64,000 bases of DNA from Pyrenophora tritici-repentis. Taxonomy: Eukaryota; Ascomycota; Dothideomycetes; Pleosporales; Pleosporaceae. Position numbers and translations under genes: made by a program. The stretch spans positions 4,464,001-4,528,000 of the forward strand of contig NC_089391.1 of assembly GCF_003171515.1 (NCBI RefSeq), given 5' to 3'. The notes beneath the pieces are model-generated. The model was not told where the DNA came from. It saw only the letters and a list, made by a program, of their open reading frames with translations, and made no database searches. Below are positions 41,009 through 55,229 of the stretch, in pieces; the stretch's first letter is position 1, and every line of letters begins with the position of its first letter.

Positions 41009-43420
41009 TTATTTGATACCTCTCTTCTCCGTCTCGCTGTAGTAGATGACAATACGCCAGAGCTTCTTGACAAGAGACTCAGCTTCCTCGTCGAGGGCCT
41101 AGGGAAACTGTTAGCAACATGTGAAAGATAGAGGGGTGGACGACCAGATACTCACTCCTTCCAAGTTCTCCACCAGGGCCTGAGGTCCGCGCCTGTCTTT
41201 CAGATAGTCCACAATGACATCGACAACCATTTCTTCCTGTAGACCCATGATCTCGAGAACCTTGTTTCCAGCCCAGTCCTTGATGTCCTTGTCGATGGTC
41301 TTCTCAGGTAGATGATCCCAAGAGACAGGCCACTTCCACAAGCCTTCCTTGTCAGTAGGAATGTCGCGCGCAAGCTGTCGCTGGCCTTCGAGAATTTCCT
41401 CCTGCGTGAGGTTGGCGCGGACAGCGGTATCGAAGTTGATAGGAACAAGAGTGCGCTTCTTAGTACCGGGCTGATCGGTAATTTCTTCGTCTTCGAGAAG
41501 GTTTTCGACGTCGGCAGCTGTGCGGCGAGGAGCAGCAGTCTGTTCGAGCTTCTTTGTGGCGGCACCCAGAGAGATCTTGAAATGTGAGGCGGGCTCGCGC
41601 TGTTCCTCCTTGCGCATGATTTCTTCGCCCTGCTCTTCCAGGAATGCATCGGCCTGACCACGAGCATGATCCTTTTGCTTCTTTTGTGTCGCGAGTTCAC
41701 GTCGTTCTTGGTCCCGATCCGCGGCATCTTCCTTGGCTTCTTGACTACGATACTTTTCGCGCGCACGGATCCAATCGCTGTGGTCGCGGTAGTAGAGATC
41801 GCGCCTGGAAGCTGCTTGTTCATCGTCGTCGTACTCTCGGAGGAACTTTGCCTGTTCCGCGCGTGCTTTCTCGCGCTCCGCATCCTTGTTCTTAAAGTTC
41901 TCGTTTGTACGCTCGAGTGAGGCGACAGTACGACGCTCTGTGTTGAGCCATCGAGAAAGCTGTTTCCTATACGCTTCGTCGGCCTCCTCACTTCGCTTCT
42001 TCTGGCGACGGCGTTCAAGCTCAGAGTCGCTGGCTGAATCATCATCATCCTCGCGGTCAATGTAGGTACCATTGTTGATAGCACCACCGTTGACAAAGTT
42101 TACGCCACCTTGATAATCGCGGGGAAACTGGGAGTTTTTAGGTCCACTCGGTGCGCCTTGAACTCCACGCTCAGCACGCGGACCTAGTGGCACTCCGTTG
42201 GCACCGCCAGGTCCAGTAGGCGCAGAAGGAGGGGGCGAAGTGCGCCTCCCACTACGGCGGCGCTCTTCCTGCTCAACCTCTTCCTCCTTCCTCAGGCGTT
42301 CGCGATCGCGCTGGTTCGAACGGTCGCGGAAGGCTGCGATCTCAGCGGCAACAATCTCTCGCATCTCCGCAGGGATATCCGCAAGCTCATCCTCCCCATT
42401 GGCGAGGTTGACGAAAGCGACCTCCACATCCTCGCCATCTTGGGTTTGCGCATCTTGCATCATTGTGTCTCCAGCGTAGTCCATGGTGGCCGCGTTGGGT
42501 GGGTTGAAGAAGCTCGCGAGAACTTGGGAAAGTGCTTCCTTCGCACTGTCAAGGCGAAATTGGACAGTGGCCTCGTCTTCGTTTCTCGTCTTGCTCCATT
42601 CCTCTGCGTACTTGATCGAGGCATCGTCGACCATAAAGTGCAGTTTTGTGGTCTCGACCTCTTGCTCCTCTTCGCCTTCCTCCTTCTTGGCCTTGCCGGG
42701 CTTTTGGCGCTTCGTAGGTACGTGCACATCTTTGAAGATCTCGGCGGCCGTCTCCAGGCTCTGCGCGTCCCCAAACTCGGCGAAACCGAATGTCTGAGGT
42801 TTGTTGTTCGCATCGGTTGCCCTTGTCCAGCGGGCTAGCTTTCCAGCAGTCTCGAGAATGCGCTCCATACCCTCATCACCACCAACACCATCGGGGATGT
42901 TGCCAACAAATATTGTCCTTGCAATCTCCTCGCGACTGGGTGGGATGACCTGCATGGGACCGTCTCGGCGATCGCCGTCCCTATCCATACCGAGTCCACG
43001 GCGAGCGGGTGGTGCTGCATTATCCCTCCGTCCGCCTGCATGGCTATCAGCAGCTCCGCTCCGACCTCCCTGCGTTCCCAAGCGAATGACGGGCGCGTTG
43101 AAGTTGAAGTTGGGCATGTTGGCAGGCGCTTGCCATCCTGAGGGTAGAGCGCGCGGTCCGTTCATTGTCGGTGGGACTTGAGCGTTCGCGACACCTGGAG
43201 GAGCTGCGACGCCGGGAGGGGGTGCGGCAGCGCCTGGCGGACCTGAGAATTGTTAGCATATATTCATGTATATAAAATGACTACTTACCCATTCCAGGTG
43301 GTGCCATGCCAGGCGGACCTGCTGCAAAGCCCGGGGGGCGGTTGTAGCCGGGGGCACCTGCGAATGATTAGCTGGCTTCGCGTCACAATTACTGATGGAC
43401 ATACCGGGATAGCCGTACAT
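41009..43420 (-). CDS. RBM25-like splicing factor with RRM and PWI domains
   Basis: The model is complement(41009-41098, 41156-43242, 43289-43357, 43405-43420), 753 residues. The tiny first exon encodes MYGYP, and exons 1-3 build a Gly/Pro-rich start (MYGYPGAPGYNRPPG). An RRM follows (ARTIFVGNIPDG as RNP2-like, QTFGFAEFGD as RNP1-like). Next is a long charged, coiled, Arg/Glu-rich middle. A C-terminal PWI domain has WKWPVSWDHLPE, IKDWAGNKVLEIMG and, in the last exon, LVKKLWRIVIYYSE. RBM25 works with the U1 snRNP in splice-site choice; a role in the nucleus is inferred from family. The promoter lies in the 290 bases shared with the divergent mitochondrial ribosomal gene. Confidence 0.92.
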
Positions 43421-43710
43421 GTCGACTAGCTATACGGTCGCAAATTAGGGAGGAGAAATCGAGATAAGTGAGAGAGTAAACAACCCAAGTGGTTGTCGCG
43501 TGCTGTGGTAAGCAACGACAGATACAAAGTCCGAACAGAATTGAAGCTACAAAAGCGCTCGGACCACGAACCCGCCGACAAATTTGGGAGCCGCAACTGC
43601 ATGACCTTCACATTCATCGGAGCAACCTCGCACACACAATTGCCCGGCCACCAACACTCCAACAACTACCTCTTGGATGTCGCTGCTGTAATCCACCTAG
43701 ATAACATACC

Positions 43711-44511
43711 ATGGCATCCAGATCGCTGGGCGAGCTCATGCTCCGCCCCTCCACATTGACACGGATACCGTATGCACAACGGATAACCACACCATCATGG
43801 ACATGTCAACGAGCGCTATCCAATACCCCACAGCCATCCGCACAACCGGCACCCAAATCCGACGAGGAGCAATTCATCCCCGAGTCGGAAGCCCAGCGAC
43901 CACAAGGCCAATACACGCCCGAGTTCGAGGCCGCAAGACCTCAACCACGACCCCAAGCCAGCCAAGCAAAAGACACGCGAAGTCTCGACAGTCTCTTTGC
44001 TGGAATACCCAGAGATCGGGCTCCACCGTCGTACGTGCCGCAAGGCGGTACGCCAAACCCACAATCCAAACCTCGTCTGTTTGGCGCAGGAACTTTCGCA
44101 AGCAGTAACAGCATGAGGCCGAGCCGTAAGCCCAGCCTGTCATTTGATGATATGGATTTGCCGCCGGATTCGATACTGAACCCTTCACTTGCCAACAAGC
44201 CGTCTGATGCGGCGTCGCTCGCTGTCCAGCAGGAGAATATATTTGCTCAGTACCCCCGCTTGAACCCCGCGTACGGGCGCTCGGTGGATCTGGATAATTC
44301 CCGTGGGCGGGATATTGTGAGGGGGATTGGTATGCTGGGTAGTTTGATGGCAAGAAACAAGGTCAAAAGGGACTTCAACAAGCAAAGATACCATGAACGA
44401 GGGGGGTTGAAGAGGAAACGGTTGGCATCCGAGAGGTGGAGAGCAAGGTTCATGGTGGGCTTCAAAGCAGTCACGCATCGTGTCACTCAATTAACGAGGA
44501 AGGGATGGTAA
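43711..44511 (+). CDS. MRP21: Mitochondrial small-subunit ribosomal protein bS21m
   Basis: This single-exon product has 266 residues. The N-terminus is basic and Ser/Thr-rich (MASRSLGELMLRPSTLTRI), fitting a mitochondrial targeting sequence. A long low-complexity Pro/Gln region follows. The conserved S21 core is at the C-terminus: AYGRSVDLDNSRGRDIVRG, ARNKVKRDFNKQRYHERGG, LKRKRLASERWRARF and a final LTRKGW. This is a structural protein of the mitochondrial ribosome small subunit. The start is the first ATG and lies 290 bases from the divergent RBM25-like gene. Confidence 0.88.
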   Translation: MASRSLGELMLRPSTLTRIPYAQRITTPSWTCQRALSNTPQPSAQPAPKSDEEQFIPESEAQRPQGQYTPEFEAARPQPRPQASQAKDTRSLDSLFAGIPRDRAPPSYVPQGGTPNPQSKPRLFGAGTFASSNSMRPSRKPSLSFDDMDLPPDSILNPSLANKPSDAASLAVQQENIFAQYPRLNPAYGRSVDLDNSRGRDIVRGIGMLGSLMARNKVKRDFNKQRYHERGGLKRKRLASERWRARFMVGFKAVTHRVTQLTRKGW

Positions 44512-44652
44512 ATATGACACGTTAGACAGAGCCCTGTATATTGGGAGAGTCAACCGGGGTGTACATACATTCTGCACTATATCTGCATCTGCGCAAATCT
44601 CGCAGTAAATGCTTCTCGACTTGATATACACTGCACCCAAACATCAAATCCC

Positions 44653-45835
44653 TCAATCAACCCTCTTCCCACCGCCTCCATAGCCATATCCGCCCAAACC
44701 ATACCCACTCCCCATACTCGCAACCCTCCCATTAGAAACCGGCAGTCCATATCCACTCCCGCCATTCCCAAAGCCCCTGCCACCCCCATTCATCCTCTCC
44801 GTCGCATACCTCTTTAGCCTTCGCGGCAACTCCACGCCCCTAAAATAAACCACGCAAACCGCCGCACTCGCCACGGCACTGAGGAAGCAATAGACCAGCG
44901 TTGATGTATAAATATGTCCTCCATACCCTGACCACCCCGGCGGCAGCGTAGTACTAGGATACCACCGCACGCTAAACTGCAAATTCAACTCATCCCCAAT
45001 CGTAATCTTTGTATTCCGCGTATGCGAACTAACACTATACGCCGTCGCTGCATCCACAGTCCCCTTGCTCACACTCTTCGGACTCGCATGCACCAGCAGG
45101 TTCAAGTAATTCCCCACGTGCAAGTGGCTCAGTTGCAGTGTTCCCGCCAGCGCAATCACAAGCGGCGTGTACATTGTGCTTTGGGAACCTAGCACACCTT
45201 CCTGCGTCGACTCGTCTGAGACGCGGTACGTTTTTTCGAAGACTGAGGGAGGTAGTGGTTTGGACGGAATGCGGCAGGAAAGGGGCGCGTCGTTGTGGAT
45301 GTAGAATTCGAGAAGGTGGAAGAATTCGTCCGTTATGAAGGGGATTGTACAGTTTATCTCGCCTTCGTGGCCGAAGAAGAGTTGCAGGGGGGCTTTGGTT
45401 TCGGCGCAGACGGGGAATGGTATGTATTGAAGGTGACCGGCGGCATCTACTATCTGTGGGGATTGTTAGTCTGGCTGTTCTGATGTCGTTGGATTGGTGT
45501 GAAGCGTTGTTTGTGGCGCACTTTGTCTTTCTAGGTGCGAGGAAGACGGCACACTATAGGTTGCAGCTGGCGAGGTAAAGGATAGATACGTACGTGTTCA
45601 CCAGTTTCTCTATCGAGTTTGTTAGTCACTGCAGACAACTCGTGTTGTAGGATCAATTGACTTACATGGTCCTGTTCAGACAGCTCACTGGAATTGGTTC
45701 TCCGGGATTATACCCTCGCGCTTCTTCCATGCTCTTCATTGGCTCCTGTCCACTCAATGCTGTCGCAAGGGAAGACCAGAAGGCGAACAGCGCAACCGTA
45801 GGCAGCCATGATGGCGCCTGTGTTTTTCTGGTCAT
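44653..45835 (-). CDS. Conserved fungal secretory-pathway membrane protein
   Basis: The model is complement(44653-45453, 45594-45609, 45666-45835), 328 residues. The chosen start gives a signal peptide (WLPTVALFAFWSSLATALSG); the frame is open further upstream to 46099. The middle exon is only 16 bases and completes CLNRT-IETGEH-IVDAAGHLQY across two phase-matched junctions. A lumenal or extracellular domain follows (INCTIPFITDEFFHLLEFY, YTPLVIALAGTLQLSHLH, DAATAYSVSSHTR). It ends in one membrane segment (YCFLSAVASAAVCVVYF) and a Gly/Tyr-rich tail. I do not recognise a named family. The layout suggests a type I membrane protein. Confidence 0.75.
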
Positions 45836-46351
45836 GATGAAGGCGACAATAACGAGCAAGATTGATGGACGGAGAATTATTATCGGAACTGGGAGCGAAA
45901 GACAGGGTTTAGCGTATAGGCATTGCGGTTGTGGTGGACCGTGTTGGTGTGGTGACCATGTGTCAACTTTGGACATGTGCGTTCGAGTACGAAGTTCCTT
46001 GGCCTGTGCCCCAGAGCACTCCCGCTTCAACTCCGCATTCCACGCGAGGGCCGTCCTATCATCTCTTGGATACAATACCCTGATTGCGTACATGGTCATT
46101 CTAGTGTTGTAGTATAGGGATATTATAGTGCACGAGAAAGACCGGTTTCTAATAAATCTAATGAAGTCTTTGTATCACTCAACTTGACCGCGGTGATTGG
46201 TGACTCAAAACTGCAGAGGTACATATATGTTCATTCTTATGTATATATATTGGTATCATCTTGGGATACTTCAGGATTTCCTCCTTCTTCTACCTATTAT
46301 TCATGAGGTCATTTAGCCATTACAGCCAATCCCGGCACTTCCGTGAGCCGC
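45836..46351. other. Region between the membrane-protein gene and PGI1
   Basis: This is 516 bases between two minus-strand genes. The first 264 bases could be coding if the upstream start at 46099 is used; otherwise it is promoter and PGI1 3' flank. Confidence 0.4.
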
Positions 46352-48160
<1,809 letters not shown>

Positions 48161-48893
48161 GTTGTGTTACTGAGCTAGTAGGGTGAGTATGTGGAATGGG
48201 CAAGAAGTGGGTCCTTGCGTACTTTGGTGATATGGCAATTGGGGATGGAAGTTGTCAATTGCAGTATACGGGGATGGAAAAGGTGGGAGTAGAGAGATTG
48301 TCAATGTTTTGGGTGGTCTGATAGCAGAAATGTATAGTCGAAGGCGCGGCCGAGACCCCGCTTGCGTCAGAGCTCCGTTGAGGAAGGAGGGGCACCACTT
48401 TTACCAGCACGACAGCCACGCGCAGGCTGTCATGACTTTCTGTTGGCTCAGCCTTACAAAGCCGCTCACTAAGAGGGGCTCTACCATTGCCACGGGTCTG
48501 CATGCATGTCATTGCCATTAAATGAGCCCTTTTGGTATGTCGGTATACTTTAGGGTAATGCAAAGAAGCTCTATCCGTGGACATGTCAGTACATCCGGTG
48601 AAGGCCATGCGCGTACCCTGACACCCAGTCCTTTGCACTTGTCGAGATAAATGGGGATATCGTCTTTATTTGCTTGCCTGAATCTAGGCTGATTTCATAC
48701 AAATGCTGCCTCAAGCGCCGTGCCGTTGCTCCAGAACCCAAAAAGCATCAATGAGCGCTGAGATCCCACCAATCGCTAGGTCTTCTATCTGTGGATCCAA
48801 TGCTTTGCCTGCAATCGGCTCCATCGCCGGAACAAGCCAAGCCACAACTCGACGGCCATTCTCCGATGCCGAACTGTTGAACATACGAACGCA
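48161..48893. other. Region between PGI1 and SCH9
   Basis: This is 733 bases holding the PGI1 promoter and the SCH9 3' untranslated region. No extra gene is supported. Confidence 0.45.
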
Positions 48894-51025
48894 CTATCGC
48901 TCTGTTACACCCTCGAACGATGGGTCCTTCACCGAACCACCAGCATCGCCCAACCCAGCAACTGGGCGGTTGTACGACCATCCTGCAAATTGCTGCTGCA
49001 TTGTCTGTGAGAGCATAGGACCGTCGACATATGAGTCTGTCGGTGCCTCGGAGGTGAATTCACGGTCAAAGTTGGCAGTGTCCTTTGCGTCAACCTGGGA
49101 ATAATTAGTCTCTGCTGACTTGACAAGTTTTGAAGTTTACATACCACATTAGGCTTGAAGCTGGGCTCGTACTTCCTTTCGAGCAGCTTTCGCCAGTCGA
49201 TGCTATGGAAGAAGTAGTGTGCCTTGATCTCCGCCGCGCCCTTTGCGCCCAACCGCTTGTCCGCATTGCGGTCGAGCAGGCGGGTCAACAAGTCTCGCGC
49301 AGCTGGAGGAACAACCTCAGGACCGGGGAAATGCAGAGGCTCGGTGAGAATCTTGCGGTACATGTCGTTGGTGTTCTCATCGTAGAATGGTGGCAGACCA
49401 GTCAACATCTCGTATAGTAGTACACCAAGCGTCCACCAATCTACTGACTTGGTGTAGCCGGCACCGGTAAGAAGTTCAGGGGCAAGGTACTCTGGAGTTC
49501 CGCAGAATGCTAAAGTATGTTAGTCATGTCCTCTAATCCGAACGATTAGTCATGACTTACTGTTAGTCCTGTCCTCGTCCTTCATGTCCAACTTGCAGAG
49601 ACCGAAGTCGCAAAGCGCAATGTGACCAGTGTAATCGAGGAGGATGTTCTCAGGCTTCAAGTCACGGTAGATGACGTTGAAACCGTGTAAGCACTCCAAA
49701 GCACAGAGAAGCTCGGCTGCGTAGAAACGAGCGCGGTTGATGTCGAATCTCTGCTCTTTCTGTAGATGGTGGAATAGCTCACCACCGTTGACAAAAGCCA
49801 AGACAAGGTATAGTTTCTCTGGCGACTGGAAAGAAAACTTCAACGGTACGATGAACGGGTTGTTGATCTGGGCGAGTACTGAACGTTCAGCAAGCGTATG
49901 CGCGACTTCGGATCGGGAGATGATGTGTGCTTTACGGATCGTCTTGAGGGCGTAGATTCGGTGCGTATCTTTCTTCCTGTAGATTGTAAGCAACTGGTAA
50001 CACAGCATGAACGAACTAGTACGTACTGCACCTGCATGACTTTGCCGAAACTGCCCTTGCCGACCACCTTGAGAAGCTCAAAGTCGTCAATAGCAAGACG
50101 GTCTTGTCGGTTCTCGACAAAGTTGACACCAATCTTCATCTGACCGCTACCGAACTGCACTGGAATCCAGTCAGCACCAGCCTGGCCAGCTGCGTCGTCT
50201 CCTTTTTGGGCCTTTGCATCCTGCTGTTGCTCCTCAAATCGAGGGTGAACCTTGAGTGTACCAATGAAGATATCCTCGTTGCGACCGGCGTTGGGCGTTG
50301 CCGAGGGATTTCTGATGTAGAGAGATACTGTGAGGTCGGTGACGCGGGATACATCGAACTTGTACTGGGTGTTGCTGCCGGCCCATAAGGGATTCTCGGG
50401 GGTACCTGAGACGGCATTGATGAAAACCTGCTGCTTGTCGAAATCGACCAAGGCATATGGCAGGTGTTTTGAGGAGTAGCGACCATGGATAGTGGGCGCG
50501 GCATTGATGCTGCCAGCGGCAGACTGTGGGCGGTTGGTGTAGGAGCCGGAGACTGCGTTGCGTGATGACGAGTCGGGGCGCATGGAACCTGCAACCGAGA
50601 GACCGCCGCCCTGGGACATGGAGCCCTGGTGGTGGCCGCCGCTGAACTGCTGCTCGACGCCCGGGGGCAGCGAGAACTTTTGGCCTTCATGCAGCGTGAC
50701 TATCAGAATACCTGGGCGAACAGGCGGTGCAGGCGGGGCGCTCGCGTCTGCTCTTTGGGTCAGCACGAGTAGTTAGTGCAGTGTGAGGGCGCAAGTACCG
50801 GCTCCATTGTCTTTTGAGTCTGAAAGGGTAGTTGCGCTGCTGGCATGACTAGACGCCTTGGGCGTTGACTGGTCGACGATGGTCGACGTGGAAGACGAGC
50901 GACTGAAAGTGTTGGCAAGAGGCGCGAGATGCGTCTCCTTGAGTTCTGCAGGAAATAATTAGGCATTTCACACGACATGGGCGGGTGGCAGATATGTACG
51001 CACTCTTGGTGAGCTTCCAAGACAT
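48894..51025 (-). CDS. SCH9: AGC-family protein kinase Sch9
   Basis: The model is complement(48894-49094, 49145-49509, 49561-49976, 50027-50747, 50799-50945, 51004-51025), 623 residues, starting MSWKLTKKLKETHLAP. A C2-like N-terminal region (GILIVTLHEGQ through QMKIGVNFV) precedes the kinase domain. That domain has VVGKGSFGKVMQV, YALKTIRKAH, VIYRDLKPENILL, CDFGLCKL and the T-loop TFCGTPEYLAPE. The AGC C-tail ends with a hydrophobic motif FAGWSY. Sch9 is the TORC1-regulated S6-kinase-like enzyme that links nutrients to growth in fungi. Five short introns all rejoin in frame. It is divergent from ADA2. Confidence 0.94.
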
Positions 51026-51791
51026 GGTTGCAGGAGCTCGGTGGGTGAGGTTGGGAGAACAGACAGACGGATACTGTGAGCGGTCGAGTGGAACGGGAAA
51101 GCGGCGAGGGGCGCACCAGGAAAGCCGAGTTTATGCTTGGTAAAGGTTAGGTAAGGAAGCTGGGAAGAAGACGGAGAGCGGTCACAGGTATAGGGAGCGG
51201 ATGGTGGCAACGAGTCTAACGTCCGAGTGCCCCAGGCCTCAATGCGCTTCTTCTACGATGCTTCTCAAGATAGGGTCTCACGTTTGAGGGGTCATTGGGT
51301 CGCTAGCCTTAATTTCGGCCGGCGACCAGGTCGTGTTTCCCGCACTGACACGCCAATCCGCGCCTGAAGTCATTTCCTATTGTCGCTGTTTCGAGCCCCA
51401 CGACGAGTGAGAGGAGAGCCCGCCGAGTGTTCTATTTTGAGCTAGGCCGACTGGTGACGATGAAGTTGGGCAGACGCGACAGCCTGTGACGTGCCGGCTG
51501 CAGCTTCCGTCGCGAACAACATCCCGTGCATGCGCGGCAACCATTGCCATTACTGACCGCCATCGCCATCGCCCATCAAGGGAGCCCAACACGGCGAAGA
51601 CACCCTCGACCAGACGTGCCCGTCTTTGCCCAGAGCGCCAGATCAGGGCATTGCAGTTCGCTGTTTGACATTACTAGACTCTACCGACTCTGACACGCGT
51701 TTGTAGCGCACAGCCATAGCGCTTTGTCTCACCCAACCTCGGCGCGTGGCGAGGCCTCTCCTTCACCTACACCCAGGATAGCGGGGTCACC
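51026..51791. other. Divergent promoter region of SCH9 and ADA2
   Basis: This is 766 bases between two start codons in opposite directions. No recognisable repeat or additional gene was seen. Confidence 0.45.
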
Positions 51792-53383
51792 ATGGGAGTC
51801 ATCAAGAAGAAGACGGGTACCCGGGGCACAGAAGGCGGCACTAAGTATGTCTGTGATGTCTGCTCATCCGATATCACGTCGACGGTAGGTCCAATGCATC
51901 TCCACGACATGCGAGTGATGGCATGTTTACTTATGTGTTGCAGGTCCGCATACGCTGCGCCGAAGACATCTGTCACGAATATGACCTGTGCGTGCCTTGC
52001 TTCTCCGACGGCAAGGCCACACGGGACCACCAGCCCGCCAAACACAAGTTCAAGGTCATCGAGCAGCATTCGATACCCATCTACACCGAGGACTGGGGCG
52101 CCGACGAGGAGCTGGCCTTGTTGGAGGGTGCTGAGACGTATGGTCTAGGATCATGGGCAGACATCGCCGATCACATTGGCGGCTACCGGGACAAGGATGA
52201 GGTGCGCGAGCACTACATCAACACATATCTGAATAGCCCCAGCTTTCCTCTACCGGAGCACTGCAGCAAGGATGATACCGAGCTCAGCACTCGGATACCG
52301 CGCCATGAGTTCCAGGCTAGGAAGAAACGGAGGATTGAGAAGAAGAAGGAGGAAGCTGCAGCACGTGAACCGGATGCTCCTAAGCAGAAGCCTACGGCTA
52401 GTGTCCCAGCATGTCACGAGGTCCAAGGCTACATGCCAGGTCGTCTGGAGTTCGAGACAGAGTACTTCAACGAAGCCGAAGAAGCGGTCCAGCACATGCA
52501 GTTCGATCCTGGCGACGGCATCAACCCTAGGACTGGCGAAATAGAACCCGAGATGGAGCTTAAGATGACTATTATGGAAATCTACAATTCCCGCCTAGAC
52601 GCCCGAGTAGAACGAAAGAAGATCATTTTCGAGCATCAACTACTCGAGTACCGCAAGAACCAATTGGCCGACAAGAAACGAACAAAAGAAGAAAAGGACC
52701 TCATGAACAAGGCCAAGCCTTTTGCGAGGATGATGAAGCATAGTGACTTTGAGCAGTTCTGTAAGGACCTGGAATACGAGCATAACCTGCGACAGGCCAT
52801 TTCACAGCTGCAGGAGTGGAGGAACATGCAGATAACCAGTCTCAAGGCTGGCGAAAAGTACGAGCAAGAGAAGCAACAGCGGCAAACTAGGCCACCACCA
52901 ATTGGACAGTTCGACCGCCTGGCATCCAACAGAATCACGAAACCGCAGCCGCCGTTCGAACAGCCTTCGGCAGCCACGGCATTGCTTGCACAGGAGCTCC
53001 CACTGCACATCAAGCAAAGCAGTGGGCTTACCACGCCACCCCCAGACCGTACTGCCAATGGTGTCAATGGTCTTGCTAACCCACAACAAGCCAAGTCTAA
53101 GTTTGTGGTGAAGCCGCTCCCCAACACAGTGCCTTTGAAGTTCAGCAAACAGGCACTGGCGGATGCCAGCCTGCTCCACCCAGAAGAGAAAGAGCTCTGT
53201 TCGGTACTGCGCATAATGCCGAAGCCATACATGTCGCTCAAGGAAAAGATACTCCACGCGGCCTATGTCAATGCCGGTGTTCTTAAGAAGAAGACGGCTA
53301 GAGAGATCTGCAACATAGACGCAGCCAAGGCTGGACAAATATACGAACTTATGGTGCACAGCGGATGGATAGCGAGGGGCTAG
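51792..53383 (+). CDS. ADA2: SAGA/ADA transcriptional adaptor Ada2
   Basis: The model is 51792-51884 plus 51944-53383, 510 residues, with a 59-nt phase-0 intron. An N-terminal ZZ zinc finger ([21 protein letters not shown]) is followed by a SANT domain ([38 protein letters not shown]). A central ADA domain contains the [17 protein letters not shown] motif. A C-terminal SWIRM domain has [17 protein letters not shown] and [10 protein letters not shown]. Ada2 activates the histone acetyltransferase Gcn5 in SAGA, in the nucleus. All domains are present in family order. Confidence 0.96.
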
Positions 53384-53849
53384 AAACCCAGCACACCCGC
53401 CTCATGATAGTTCGTATTTGTTAGGGCCTGGCGTTCACAGCGGTATACCCCTGGCGGAAGGCATTACAGGTGTCGTCGGTGGGCGACCACACCCACATAG
53501 TTGTTGAATCGAATAAATGAACCCCTTTTTCCAAAAACTTTACTCATCTCGCAACGTTGCGTTACTCCTGACTTTAGCATGAAGATAGGTCGTCAAAGCT
53601 TAAGCTACTACGCTACCCCAGCGACGGCCGAACATAAACAACAGCTCGCACCTCCGCACTTCCCCACCCGCAATTCCATCACCACGTACGACATTCAACA
53701 TGTATCTCTAGCAACTCCTTCGATGTCCGGGAGCAGCGAATAATTGAAGCCTGTGAAAAGCAATAACAAACCGACCAAGGCTGACATCATTGGCACGCTA
53801 GTGCTGCCTCACGAACGCTCCGAAGGCAACCTCCGATCCACCTCCCTGC
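53384..53849. other. Intergenic region between ADA2 and the disordered fungal protein
   Basis: This 466-base stretch between two plus-strand genes has no supported feature. Confidence 0.45.
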
Positions 53850-55229
53850 ATGGCCTCTAATTCCCGCTACTCTGTCGACATGCCTGGCCTGTTCACCCCA
53901 TCTCCATCGCGTGCACGCGCGAGCCTGGGAAGCGGCTTTTTCGAATCGCCGGCGCGGCCTTCGTATGCGACCGAGTCGTCCGGCCGCCAGGCGATTGAGG
54001 CTGACGTTCACGAGACCCGCAAACGTTCCCGATATGGCCAAAGCACATCTACCGCACCCATCTCGGCGACAAGCACCTGGGACGAAGACTCGCTGAGCAA
54101 CTCCCGTTCTATAGACACCAAGAGTCCGCCGCCGCTTGCGAACGACCGATACGAACTAGCTGGGGGCATGGATGCGTCGCATAATTCCACGACATCCGAA
54201 GGCGACTACGACGATTACTTCAATCTCCAGAAGCAGCGTGGCACCTGGTCTGTTCCGCCTACTCCCCACGTAGCTCTGGCGACACAGGTAGCGGCTGGAG
54301 AGATGCACGCGACACCCGGCGGGACCAAATCATGGTCGCTCATCGGCCTTGTGGGCGGAGTAGCCGGCAAACTTTTTCAGTTCTGCACCGTGCCGTTCCG
54401 TGGCTTCCAGGCGGGAGGTGGACAGAGATATGGCATCGACTCACACGGGGAGGTTGCAGCGAAGCTTGGTTTACAGGATGACCCCTATCCAGCCGGTGCT
54501 GTACAGCAGACGACACCAGGAGGCTTCCCCAGCGATAACTACGGCATCGAATCCACGGAGCCAGCGACGGTAGAGCCAGCGACGATGGAGCCAGCGACGA
54601 TGGAACCAGCGCCGATTGAGCCAGTCTCGATGCAACCCCCAGCAGAGCCAGCCTCTCCCGATCGACCGAGGATGACAAAGCGCCTCCGCACGGCAGACAA
54701 CTGGGTGGTTGTTGGCACAAACTGCGAGTCCGAAACGATGCCATCTACGCCGCGAGTAGCAGAGCGAAGGCTTCCCGGTCATACACGAACGCCCTCCTAC
54801 ATCCCCCGTCCTGTGTCGCGCGCAAACATGACAACGCCATCATCCAACAAGCGGCATTCTCTGATCCCCGTGTCGCGACGATCAACAATGTCAAGGCAGT
54901 CTTTCGGTGGGAGCCCACAGTCCACTCCTGGTTCGCAAGGTCAATCCCGAGCGTACAACCGTCAAAGCTACGGCTCGCCTCTCATGATGGACGAGAACAT
55001 GTCAAACAAGTCCGTGAGCCCGCTCCCGAAAGAGAGTCATCATTTCATTACCAAGGCGCAGAGGGAAGAGTTTGAGGAAGATGAGCGTATCCGCAGGATG
55101 AGCATGCAGATGACTGCTATGCTGAAGGAGGCGAACGAGGCTCTGGGCACCAAGTTTGAGGTGATGGACTGCGATGACTATGGGGTTGACAGTGGAGGCA
55201 ACAAGCCGCAACCAGTTTGGTTTTCGTAA
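53850..55229 (+). CDS. Conserved-looking, mostly disordered fungal protein
   Basis: This single exon encodes 459 residues, beginning MASNSRYSVDMPGLFTPSPS. It is rich in Ser, Pro and Thr, with many SP/TP sites that could be phosphorylated. A short hydrophobic patch (WSLIGLVGGVAGKLFQFC) lies near residue 160. A run of EPAT/MEPA pentapeptides occupies about 233-252. TADNWVVVGTNCESETMP and, at the C-terminus, a predicted helix (ITKAQREEFEEDERIRRM) look like the most constrained parts. I do not recognise a family. The long clean frame and the stop-free repeats support a real gene, perhaps a nuclear or cytoskeletal regulator, but that is a guess. Confidence 0.7.
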   Translation: MASNSRYSVDMPGLFTPSPSRARASLGSGFFESPARPSYATESSGRQAIEADVHETRKRSRYGQSTSTAPISATSTWDEDSLSNSRSIDTKSPPPLANDRYELAGGMDASHNSTTSEGDYDDYFNLQKQRGTWSVPPTPHVALATQVAAGEMHATPGGTKSWSLIGLVGGVAGKLFQFCTVPFRGFQAGGGQRYGIDSHGEVAAKLGLQDDPYPAGAVQQTTPGGFPSDNYGIESTEPATVEPATMEPATMEPAPIEPVSMQPPAEPASPDRPRMTKRLRTADNWVVVGTNCESETMPSTPRVAERRLPGHTRTPSYIPRPVSRANMTTPSSNKRHSLIPVSRRSTMSRQSFGGSPQSTPGSQGQSRAYNRQSYGSPLMMDENMSNKSVSPLPKESHHFITKAQREEFEEDERIRRMSMQMTAMLKEANEALGTKFEVMDCDDYGVDSGGNKPQPVWFS

